DNA from: Alectoria sarmentosa
Lineage: Eukaryota; Ascomycota; Lecanoromycetes; Lecanorales; Parmeliaceae
Assembly (NCBI GenBank): GCA_009733775.1
Contig: WOGZ01000240.1
Span: 1 to 52,482 of the forward strand
Direction of reading: 5' to 3'
Length of the DNA stretch: 52,482 nt
Position numbers and translations under genes: made by a program. The notes below the pieces were generated by a model. It was not told where the DNA came from, made no database searches, and worked only from the letters and a program-made list of their open reading frames with translations. Shown piece by piece: positions 1-10,009 of this stretch (position 1 is the first letter of the stretch; every line of letters begins with the position of its first letter).

Positions 1-56
1 TGTAGCAGTGTAGCAGTGTAGCAGTGTAGCAGTGTAGCAGTGTAGCAGTGTAGCAA
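1..56. repeat. 8-bp tandem repeat (TGTAGCAG)n
   Basis: The first bases are about six and a half uninterrupted copies of TGTAGCAG, ending in a slightly altered copy. The repeat starts exactly at the window edge, so its true length is unknown. It does not resemble the TTAGGG-type fungal telomere repeat. Confidence 0.95.
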
Positions 57-665
57 GCAGTGCGTCGAAAGCAGAGGGGAGGGGCTTCCAACTTATCTCC
101 CCTCTCATTAAACAATAATAAACAATAAAAAAATAAAAATAAAACTGCGAATCCTATACCGTTCCGAGGCATTCCATTCCATTCCAGTTCAGTCTGGTTG
201 GTCGATCGATCGTAAAACCGCCCATTGGAATTGAAATTTGCGACTCCCTGCATGCCGAGTCAATCAATCAATCCGGGTATTCATCGCCAAGGTTTCAAAT
301 ACTGATTCATCGGAAACGGTGCAGGTGTAGACAGACAGACAGACAGAGCGAGTAAAGCAAGTAAGAGAAAGCCGCGATAGGATAGGAGAGGAGATACAAT
401 GCAGACAAAAAAGCCCATTCATCATCTTCTCTATTCTATTCTATTCTATTCTATTCATTCTCCAATAACAATCCCCTCCCTATCCAGCTCAAGAACCCCG
501 TCATCCATCCATCCATCCATCCATCCAACCACAAGCTCCCCCCCCCCCCCCACCTCCCCCAACCCTCCAAAACACCCTCAGCGCATGCATCAAGTTTACC
601 AAGTCACTCAATCACCCAAAACCCGCCGCTCTCCCAATCATCAAACCTAGAAACCCCCCCTCATT
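57..665. other. Non-coding stretch rich in microsatellites
   Basis: No gene is supported here. The stretch holds an (ACAG)n run near 331-348, a CTATT-type 5-mer run near 429-456, a (CATC)n run near 502-526 and a run of 13 C at 538-550. A short open frame across it (399-650) only translates these simple repeats. The region lies just downstream of the broken zinc-finger gene on the minus strand. Confidence 0.7.
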
Positions 666-2681
666 TCATTTCAGCAAGCGGATGTTCCCCAGACCCCACT
701 GATCCAAGCGCTCCTGCACGAATGCCATTGCTTTTCTCAGAGTAGCGGAACCCTCCACCGCAAGCGCCGCTTTCAATGTGCTGCGCCAGCCCGCTCAGAG
801 TGGAAAAGTGCCTGGGCGCAATCCCGTGCGATGATGAGCTCGCGATGGCGTCTGGGCAGTGGAAGAGAACGGGTGCTTGGTTGGATTTGAGAGAGGGGAG
901 TTGGCCCAAAAGGTCGAAATGGAAAGACTTCTGGGGGGAGTCGAGGTAAGGAACCCGGGCGCTGGTGGACTTGGAGCCCCAGGTATCGTATCGAATGACC
1001 GGCTTCCAGCATCTAGCGACGAAAAAGGTACGGCCTGCTTGCCGATATTGTTCGTCATTGTAGCGGCCAAAGGACTGCTCGATGCGCTTGAAACGGGCGT
1101 GAAAACCGGTGTGCCACTCGACGAGGAATATTCCGAGGGATTTCGGTTGTACTCCAAGAGGCTCTGAGCCGCGGGATCGCTGCTGATGATGCGTTCGGGG
1201 TCGTTGGCTTGAACCGGATCATTGACAATTCGCCGGGTCATCCCCGAGCAGCAGGAACCGCTTTCCAGGTGATGCAGCAGAGCGGAGGGCGAGACGAAGC
1301 GACGTTTGCAAATTCCACTGGCATCGCACCCGAGATCACTGAGAGGATAATGTTTCAAAGAAGTCAAATTTTGTTCCGAGTCGATCTCTTTGACAACTTG
1401 TCGTCGGCAAATGTAGCAACCGTAGGCGTCTTTGCGGTAGAAGACCCTCTTTGGGTTAACAGAAGCGTAGTGCTCTGCAACGATGTGTCTGTCCAACGCG
1501 GGCTTGCTACCAAAGTCCTGTCTGCATATTTGGCAAGGTATCCTCTGATGGACCTTGTCGTTGAGATGTTGATCCAGAGCATGCTCGCTGACGAATTCTT
1601 GTTCGCAGTCACAGCACCAAAATTGGGAGGCGTGGAAGGTCTTGAAATGCTTGACCGTTGTGGACTCAAAGTCGAAAATCATCTCGCATTCGCGACAATA
1701 ACAGTGCTTTTTGGTTCATTGATGATCTTCAAGGGCATGTAGTCCATCAAATGACTTTTTGCATGTGTCACATTTCCATTCGAATTCTTCATTCAAATGG
1801 CCTGGATACGAGGCTTTGTAGTGTTGTGTAAGGCTTTCTTCGGCCCGAAAAGTTGGTTTGCAGTGTGAGCAACCATAAGGTCTGTCATCCAACTGGACTT
1901 TAGCGGTAACGTGGTTTTGTTTGACGGCTGTTGGAGCTAAAGGAACTGCCGCAGTAGGTGCCTCTGGGGTTCCCGGAGCAGACGATGTTGTAGGTCTGGA
2001 ATTAGAATCTCTTGCAGGAGGCATCTGGCGTGGCATCGAAGTAGGTGAAGTGACAGACTTGGTGGAATGAGTCACAACAGAATGAGGTATTGCCGCGAGT
2101 ATCAAAGCCGGCCGCGAGTTGAGTGAATGGTAATGTGCCGCAATCTGAAACTTTGTGAGGGGTACGGGAGCAGGCCATATCGTACCGTCGGGAGACTGGT
2201 AAGCCAAGTTTGGCTGCCTCGTAGAGGATTCCGGGACTTTCCAAACAGCGTCAGGGAACGGAGAATAACCTCCAGCAGGATGCATTGTGAATGGAGTTGG
2301 AGCCTGCCAAGCGTCAGGCAACTGGGGCCAAGTTTTTGGAGGATGCAGTATGGAAGCTGCTGGAGCGTTCCACGTGCCAAGCAACGGGCAGCAACTATCG
2401 GTAGGATCCAGGTTGGTGGAGTACGCCAGACCCTTCCAAACGTCGTAAGATGGAGGATAGTGACGCTCACTTAAACGCGTTTTCGAGGTTGCTGCAGCGT
2501 TCCGATCCGAATGACGGTGCGTTGTAAAGGTCGACGTCCCTAACTCCAAGGCGAACCCTCGGATGGAAGCTGCTGAAGACGGTTTTCTGCATTTGTATAT
2601 GCAGCAGTGGCCTGTCACATATGAATGAGATTTCCAGTCAGTAAGGTCATTGAAATGTTTTCCACATTCGCAAGGAACCAT
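666..2681 (-). pseudogene. C2H2 zinc-finger protein gene, disrupted
   Basis: Reading leftwards from an ATG at 2681, the frame begins with a CxC finger-like motif and a proline/serine-rich linker, then runs through several C2H2 fingers (for example YGCSHC, WKCDTC, CYCREC, FWCCDC and IPCQIC). This is the architecture of fungal multi-C2H2 proteins of unknown role, presumably nucleic-acid binding. The frame is broken. An in-frame TGA at 1716-1718 falls in the linker between two fingers, just before KKHCYCREC, where an arginine codon (CGA) would be the natural ancestor. Downstream, the conserved C-terminal finger (FHCP ... FSTLSGLAQHIESGAC) lies in another frame than the upstream fingers, so the frame changes between about 950 and 1190. 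After IESGACGGG the terminal segment ending IRLLK, stop at 666-668, is in a third frame, consistent with one inserted base. No GT-AG intron that I can see fixes the TGA. I call it a pseudogene; sequencing error is a weaker alternative because there are three lesions. Confidence 0.8.
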
Positions 2682-3667
2682 CTTGAAGGGCAGATGCCAC
2701 TTGATTTTTGAAGACTATTCAAGTTGGTCTAATACGCTCCTACCTCGGGTATCTGACAGCTCTATCAACCCGGTGAATGTGAGGAAGGTGCTTGTTATTT
2801 CTGCACCGGATGGGAACAAGGTGAGTTCTCGTGCGGAGGATTCATGCTTTTGTAGCCACTTTAAACGCCATTTTCGTGGTCACAAGCCTGCCAAGTGAAA
2901 TGAATCACACGGAAAATGCATTTTTTAGAACTTTTAATTAACATCACCTCCATTGGAAAGGGGCTAGATAGGGACACTAGCAGCAACGAAGCCTTTGCGC
3001 ACCTCACTCCCTGTAGCAGCTACGTCTGCGATCTTCTCAACCTCGTCTGCGGTTTTCTTTTCTGCTTGGGGGCACAGCCTCTCCCTGCCTTGCCTTGCAG
3101 GTTCACGTTCTCCGTTCCCGGCGCCATATGCACCTATACTTCCTTTTAATTTTAATCCTCCATTTTTTTTCTGTTTTCGCCGTAATTTTGGGGTAACTCG
3201 AGCTCGAGCCTCACGAGGTAATAAATTGAACTGCCATTAATTTCTCACCAGGCCTATATTCAATAGATAGACTGACGCAGGGTAATCCAAACAGCTTCTC
3301 ATTTTCAAGACAGACATGAAATGACGCAAGAGGTGTGTACATAAACGAGATCTGCAAATTCAAGGGAGGCGTTGATGTGTATGTCGACAGCTCGAAGAGA
3401 GTTGATCGTCTATTTCAGAACCATCGAGGCGATGGATAGAGAACAGCGAAATTTATTGGGAGATGTGAACAAAACCTCCGACGGTTACAGCCAGGCTAAA
3501 GATCCATGCATCTTGACCTCGTCACAGACACGAGTAGCAGCACAGAACTTTTCACTCCAGTGCAAGGATGCTTCTGGAATTATAGCAAGAAATGGGGCGT
3601 TGATGCGATGTCTCGGCTCAGACGCCGACTGATCAAGAGCAATGCCCCATCTGTCGTACAGGATTCC
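2682..3667. other. Intergenic, no gene recognised
   Basis: Only short open frames without recognisable domains are present. The codons just upstream of the ATG at 2681 are open for about ten residues on the minus strand, so the broken zinc-finger gene may once have started further upstream, but no convincing intron joins them. Confidence 0.5.
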
Positions 3668-5460
3668 TTAGTCGATCCATTGGAAGCGCTCAGCATGATG
3701 GACGATCTCGACGGTCGTAGCTGCTCCAAAAGAGTGGCTGCTCATGGTTACTTGTGGGGTGCTAACCTTTCCCTTCCAGGACTCCTGTTCCAAGCCATCG
3801 AGCCCGCGAGAAGAGGCTCCAAATCTCCAGCGTTTGCGAGGCATCGTTCCGAAACAGCACTCTCTGCGTGCAGCAATAGCATTGACAACGTCATATGCCT
3901 GTTCGATCTCAGCAAGAAGCATTTCAATTTGCGCAGACCGTAGGTCCTTGTCCAACCCCTGTGCGTTGTTTGTCCTAATATCAAATGGATTTTGTTTTGG
4001 AAAGATGAGATTGACGACGTCCCAGTGGCGCTTGGTCTCCTTCTCGCAGTGATAAACGTGACCATTGGCCTCCCTCTATTTCGGTTGCCTTTTCCTTCTG
4101 GTGGATGGTTTAAAAATGTTTGTGCCCACTACCATCTCTATGCTCCATGGCACAGACGACAAATCCATAGCTGGCAAATTTTCCGCAAACGCCGCTGTCC
4201 TCGAACCACCCATGCCGTGACTGAACATGTCTAGCGGAAAGACCGGCTCCTCTGGCTGACCTCTGGGGGGCTCACCCTCTCGTTCTCGACTTTGAAGCCT
4301 CCCTCAGCGGCATTCCATTCCGGCGGTCAATGGTTGGCGAGCTTGTATTTCTGAACGCCGGTAATTTTGTGAGCCACGTAATCACAAAGACCCATATCGC
4401 TATCAACCATTGTGGCAGTCCAGCAAAAGCAGCGTATCCTTTTCACATTTCTGACCCAGCATGAGACAGCCAAACTTCTCTTGACCAGTTTATGTGCCCT
4501 CCAGCATCTTTGCCATTGCCGGATCCTCTCGCGGAGGGATATTAGAGGAATATGAGGATGGTGTCAAGCTGTACTATATGTCGACCGTGGCGTTTGATGT
4601 AGGAGAAGGGACGAGGTGAGGCTGCAGGGATTTCAATGTCAATGAATGGGACCTGGTACAGCAGTAAGCTTTGGCTATTTAGGGATCGGACACAAACGCG
4701 CACTCTGTATGGGCCACTGTACCCTGGAAGTGTGCCATGAAAGAGCACCTTGTCTTCCAGACTTTGCGGAGGTCGAGATTCTGGGCTTTGGGAAAGCGGA
4801 ACTTTAGAGTATGAGGTCCAGCTGTGGCTGACGGGCAACTTGAGACCCACAAGTAGAGAGGGGATACGAATTGCTGAAAGAAGGTACTTGCAGCATCGTT
4901 AGACAGCCCGAGTGAGCATATCGTATACGGTCTATCTGACGTTTGTGTTGACGGAGTGCTAATTCAGCTATTTCGATAAAACTTTTGCTCGCGAGGCCTT
5001 TCCTCTACTGTTGTAGAGGATACGCCAGCTTCCCAGTGACTGGTATTGCTCGGCCCTCGTGCAAATACGTATTCCTACGATACATGGGTGCGGACGAGGG
5101 AATTGAATACGAAAATACAGGTAATAATCAAGAGAAGATGAAAGATCTGCATAAGGCTACCGAGGAGAAGAATAGTTTCTAGCCTGTCGCAGCAGAGGTA
5201 AAGAACCGTAGATCGGCTCTCTATTGAATTCAAACAGTTGAACCAGAAGTTCAATAGTTACATGCCAGCCCGTCCAACGCCTTCGTCTGTCACATTTGCT
5301 TTCAGACAAAACGCTCTTGCCTGAAACATGTTTCGATAATTCCTCCAAGATTCTCTTTGCCCAGAGCGGAGAAATTCCCTCAGGCCTCTTCGCTGAGGCT
5401 TTGCATCTTCGTAATCTCTCCAAAATTGTAGGCACCGGAATTAGGATGACCTCCCATTCT
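3668..5460 (-). pseudogene. Fragments of a decayed protein-coding gene, family unknown
   Basis: Several minus-strand segments look like former coding sequence but do not connect into one frame. One lies around 5157-5460 (contains GISPLWAKRILEELSKH), one around 4542-4850 (contains LPGYSGPYRVRVCVRSL) and one at 3668-4290 (contains HVYHCEKETKRHWDVVNLIF and AQIEMLLAEIEQAYDVVNAI). The third segment is interrupted by an in-frame TAG near 4078-4086, with clearly coding-like sequence on both sides in the same frame. I do not recognise the family. A multi-exon gene with missed introns remains possible, but the stop codons and frame changes suggest decay, like the neighbouring zinc-finger and Rds1-like genes. 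Confidence 0.35.
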
Positions 5461-5911
5461 GCTTCAACCAGGTTTCACCGCTTCACGCCCACAGAGACAT
5501 CGGTTGGCAGCTGGAGCTGAGACAAGCTTTGCCGAGGCCCTCGAGGCCCCCCAAATTGTGGCTTAGTGCTCAGTCCGCCACCTTCCGGACGGTCTAAGCC
5601 GAGACCCTCGGACGCTAGGCTCTAAGTGGCGCCGGGGCGCGTCATTAAGGTAGATCAGCCAGACAGGCGGCGAATCAAATCGATCAGGGGCAAACACAGC
5701 CCAGCGTGTCTTGAAAAACAAACCGCAACACCCTTTTACACTTTTGGTATTCACAGTGTGGTCGATACCTTCAACATTCTTTTCTCTACACAGGAACTTA
5801 CTGCTCTCGTCTAGCTGTCATTCTTTCTTTACATTCTATCCACCTGACTAGCCCATCCTCAACAGCTGAGACATTCGCGGGAGTTCCTGCAGCAGCCTCG
5901 TCAGTACCGTC
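5461..5911. other. Upstream region of the aspartic protease gene
   Basis: No coding sequence is supported. The last 150 bases before the ATG at 5912 are pyrimidine-rich, as is common for fungal promoters and 5' leaders. No TATA box or operator stands out. Confidence 0.45.
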
Positions 5912-7606
5912 ATGCCTTTCTCATCACCTAAAATCCTTCTGGGACTCTCCGCCTTGACAGTCCTATTATTCGATGTCAGCAATGTCACCGCATCGCTCTT
6001 CAATTCGCACAAGAGATCCCCAAAGGCCCTGGGTTTCGAGTTCAAAAAAGAAGTCTCTCGCAATACCCCTCTTGCCAACCGCCTACGCAAGCGTCAGAAG
6101 ACAGTGGCAGCGAACATTGACAATGCAGAGATCGCGTATGTATTGCCCACTTCAGAGAGCCAAAGAACTGGCTAATAGTGTACACAGATACTTCATTAAC
6201 ATGACCGTCGGCACACCCGGCCAACCTTTCAGCGTACAACTCGATACGGGTAGCAGCGACATATGGATACCGTCTGTCGATTCCGACGTTTGTGAACAAA
6301 ACCAGCAAGCCTGCGAAGAACTAGGTCAATTCGATTCGTCCGCCTCTTCGAGCTACGTCGATGACACAGGCGTCGGTCAATTTGAGATCCAATACCAAGA
6401 CAACAGCGCAGTCACTGGTGACTATATCAATGAGACTCTGACAATTGGGAATACCGTGATCAAGAACATGAGAATGGGGCTCGCCCTCCAGGCTACTAGG
6501 CCGATTGGCATCATGGGCATTGGCTATGATGCCGACGAGTCGATTGCAGTCGAAAGCCCAACAGACATCTACCCGAACGTCGTGTCCCAACTGAAGGCCC
6601 AAGGATTCATCAGTACTTTGGCCTACAGCCTGTGGCTGAATGACCTCAGTACGTACCCTCGATCAAAACACTGTAATTTTGCTGACACGAGTTAGATTCC
6701 TTGACTGGATCGATCCTGTTCGGAGGCGTTGACACGGCCAAGTACCACGGCAACCTGATCGTACTCCCCGTGCAAAAGACAAATGGTACATACACAGATT
6801 TCACAGTGGCTCTGTCGTCTGTATCTGTATTGGATTGTTCCCGGGCGGTCCAGTTCTCCCAGACCAATTTGGCCCTGCCTGTTATCTTAGACAGCGGGAC
6901 CACTGACGCGTATCTTCCTGATAGCGTCCTCAACCCGATTCTCGGTGGTGTCGGTGTCGTCAATGATAAGGATTATGGCAGCATTGTGCCTTGCAGTCTC
7001 GCAAATTCGCCAGCAACCTTCAGCTTTGGCTTTGGTGGGAGTGGTGGCCTCAACATCTCTGTTGGTCTTGATGAGTTCGTTACACCAATTTTCAACGAAC
7101 AGGGTGTGCAACCTACCTTCAAAGATGGGGCAGGGACTATCTGCTCATGGGGTTTGATGTCATCCGGCACAGGACCAATACTTCTTGGAGATGCATTCCT
7201 CCGGTCAGCGTATGTGGTTTATGACTTGACCAACAATCAGATTGGAATGGCCCAAACCAACTTCAACACTACGGATACCAACGTTGTAGAGATTACCGGA
7301 AGCTCCATTCCTGGCGCGTCTATAACTGCTTCCGCCGTCATGGCGAGTCAGACCTTTAGCGGCATTCCTCAGGAGACCAATGCGAATACCAAGACCGGAA
7401 GCACCCAAGCCACCGCTGCGCACGGCTCGCCGACTTTCAATCTCTGTACCTCTGCAACTGGGAGCGCTGCTCAAGGAACTCAAGGAACGAAGAAAGGAGC
7501 CGCTTTTGCCGCCGGACCACCACGAATGGAGGTGACAACTGTGATTACAGGCCTCGTCGTACTATTTTCCTTAGCCTTTGGTAGTTCGGTGGTCTTGTTG
7601 CGGTAG
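5912..7606 (+). CDS. Secreted GPI-anchored aspartic protease (yapsin-type, peptidase family A1)
   Basis: Three exons: 5912-6135, 6188-6648 and 6696-7606, with introns of 52 and 47 bp (GTATGT...CACAG and GTACGT...GTTAG). Together they encode 531 residues, in frame to a TAG at 7604-7606. The protein has an N-terminal signal peptide, a propeptide ending near a dibasic site (RLRKRQ) suited to Kex2-like cleavage, and both pepsin-family catalytic motifs: DTGSS with Asp94 and DSGTT with Asp294. A Ser/Thr-rich stretch follows, and the C-terminus ends in a hydrophobic segment (VITGLVVLFSLAFG) typical of a GPI-anchor signal. Yapsin-type enzymes act at the plasma membrane or cell wall and usually cleave at basic residues; the exact substrate is not readable here. 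Both catalytic aspartates and the reading frame are intact although the neighbouring genes are broken. Glycosylation sites such as NMT are present. Confidence 0.93.
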
Positions 7607-8084
7607 TAGCGTTATGTGTTGCGTTCGACGACATTACGATCAGCATGCTCATAGCGTTCGATTCTGATGTATTCATAGAAACCCCGGCTGCAATTACATA
7701 GCTTTGGTTGTCGATAGGACAGCGGATATTTGCCTCTTGTGTTACTTGTCTGCCATTGTATTACTCCAGGCACCGGCCGAAAGACTGATCTGAATTTTTG
7801 TTGCATCGTGGCTACTAATTTTCTTTACTTTGTGGTCGCCCTGCATGTCCTCTTTCCGACACCTGGAGGCCTCGAGCGCTCTTGCCGACCTTCTTGAGAA
7901 GAAGGATTTTCTCTGATACGGGTACCGCAGTCTACGGGCCTTTTCCTCCTCACCTGAACATATGGGAGCCACTCAAACTCTTCTACCTCCCTCCTCCTTA
8001 ATCCATACCCTGCCTACATTATCCTAATAATCCTGTTCTCCATCCTACCTTTTTGGACGTACCTCTCTGGCACTCTTGAGCGAC
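7607..8084. other. Intergenic between protease and Rds1-like relic
   Basis: Contains short frames only and no recognisable domain. It must hold the 3' end of the protease transcript and the former promoter of the Rds1-like gene. Confidence 0.45.
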
Positions 8085-9265
8085 ATGCTTTTCACCTCCC
8101 TCCTCGTCACCGCCTTAGCGATGGGCAAGACTCTCACATCCTCATTGATCGAACGAGTCTCCGTGCCCATCGTCGACGACGGCATTATCCTTAACTTCGC
8201 CCTAACGCTCGAATTCCTGTAACGTGATCTCTACGAAGGAGCCCTAGTCCAATTTACAGAAGCCGACTTCGTGGCCGCGGGTTTCGAGGATCCGTTCTAT
8301 GCGAACCTGAAGGCGATTCTCGATGATGAGGAGAGTCATGTTGCTTTTTTGACTTTGGCTCTGCCTGCTGCTGGAATAGAGTCGGCGAGTGAGTTGGAGT
8401 ATGATTTTCCATACACAGATGTCGAATCTTTTGTCGGTCTTGCAAGCGTGATCGAGGGGATTGGCGTTTCCGCGTGAGTCTCCGATACTGGGCCAATGCA
8501 GCGGCTGTCCTAACTTGGTATAATAAAGATATCTCGGTGCTCTATCATCGATCGAAAATCCGGATCATCTATCTACACTCGGCTCTATCTTAGGAGTTGA
8601 AGCCCGTCAATCTTCATATATCGGAGCTGGACTGGGAGAAGCGCCCTTTCCGAATCCTTTCGATACACCTCTCGACTTTGTGAGTCTGTCTGTTGGTCAC
8701 CGGGAACAGCGCTTAACGGATGTTGATCGTAGAAGGAGGCTCATACACTCGCTCTACTTTACCTTTCATCACAAACTTCAATAGCGGCCCGTTAAAAATT
8801 GCCCTTTACGGCTCTCCCACGCTTAACGCTGCAGTGCACGCCGTATTATTGTGAGTGAGAAAAGACCGCTTTGGTCACTGTAGGAACCATGCTGACCAAG
8901 TGACAGAGCCGGTCGATCCGCTGTTACATTTCCCAATGCTTTCGCAGCAGCAAAGAAGCTCGCAGTCACCAAAGACAACGGACGTCTTCGCCGTCTTCAT
9001 CTCTGGCCTCTTGAAGATCCATTGACTCCCCAAGAAGCGAAATCCCACCAGCCTAACAATGACTGACATTGCTCAGTTGCCCGTTTTAGCTCGGATAACA
9101 CACGACTGCAACGATTACGTCATAGATCGAATCCCAATTGGCGTTCCAGGCCAGGCGTATATCAATTCCTCTACGGACCCGTCGGATGGGAACATCGTCG
9201 CTGGCCCTGCAATTCTTGAGGCGAGTTTGTCTCCATGCACTGGAAGTCTTGGGTGCTTGCGCTGA
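8085..9265 (+). pseudogene. Rds1-like ferritin-like-domain protein gene, disrupted
   Basis: The translation from the ATG at 8085 starts with a signal-peptide-like segment and then matches the fungal Rds1/ferritin-like family as I remember it: FVAAGFEDPFYANL, DDEESHVAFLTLALPAAG, SFVGLASVIEGIGVSAYLGA, GVEARQSSYI, PFPNPFDTPLDF and, at the end, VPGQAYIN with VAGPAILE. Introns at 8474-8528, 8680-8732 and 8851-8906 have good GT-AG ends. Several lesions break it: a TAA at 8220-8222 inside the first helix (EFL-stop-RDLYEGAL), a frame change near 8752-8766 before PFITNFNSG, and further frame changes and stops between about 8990 and 9060. Family members are secreted or stress-linked proteins; no function should be assumed for this copy. 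The first stop could have arisen from CAA by C-to-T change at CpA, or from GAA by transversion. Confidence 0.8.
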
Positions 9266-10009
9266 TGCGGTCTAGGTGTATCCAATGGGTATGGTTCCTT
9301 CCATGCCTCGTTGAGGGTGCCCGGCAGAGACTTTTTGCCTTGCTAGAGGCTGTAAGAGATAGCACCGAAGGTGAGTGAAAGGACAGGGGGGGTCCGAGGA
9401 TTGAGGATTCCGGGCAGATGGGCGCTGCGCTGCGGAGTTCCCTTGCGGTCCGACCAGGCTGCTAATTGAGCAAACATGACTTTAAAGAGTTGCAAGAGTG
9501 GACGGAGATGCTTGACATCAAGGGGAGGAGGATCTCTTGCAACAGCAGATGACTAAGCGCCGAGAGCGAGGTATTCTCTAATTTCTCCAACCCCCCCTTC
9601 CTCCACTCAATGCACTTTTGAGAGATTCTTTCAGAGGGTAGCCGCGTGGAACAGGCAGGACCGATTGCAGCATCTGATCAAAAGTAGTCACGTTTCATGA
9701 GCGTGAGGCTAGTGTTTGTGACAGTCTCATTGCTCGCGACTAATGAAGAGGAGATGATTTCCCATGGAAAGCCTGCTTATGATATGTACAAATGCAATGC
9801 GGGAATGACACGCTTGAGAGAAAACGACACCCTCTGCTGATGGTGCTCGGAGCCCCGCTCTATGGCAGGACTGGGATGCTGAAATGGTGCCCAGAGCCAG
9901 CTCCGTAAACGCATTGACTGCTGCTAGCCTTTTGCTCGCTCCACGAATGATCCGTCCGTGCTGAAAAGGCCTAGAACGCGCCTGAGAATTGAAAATTTCG
10001 CTCTGTGAT
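9266..10009. other. Intergenic, nothing recognised
   Basis: No open frame of useful length and no domain is visible on either strand between the Rds1-like relic and the stop of the next gene. Confidence 0.5.

Noticed and set aside
1..56. Telomere repeat at the left edge
   Set aside because: The unit TGTAGCAG is not a TTAGGG-like repeat, and the array is short.
399..650. 83-codon open frame on the plus strand
   Set aside because: It only translates microsatellites and a C-run and has no domain.
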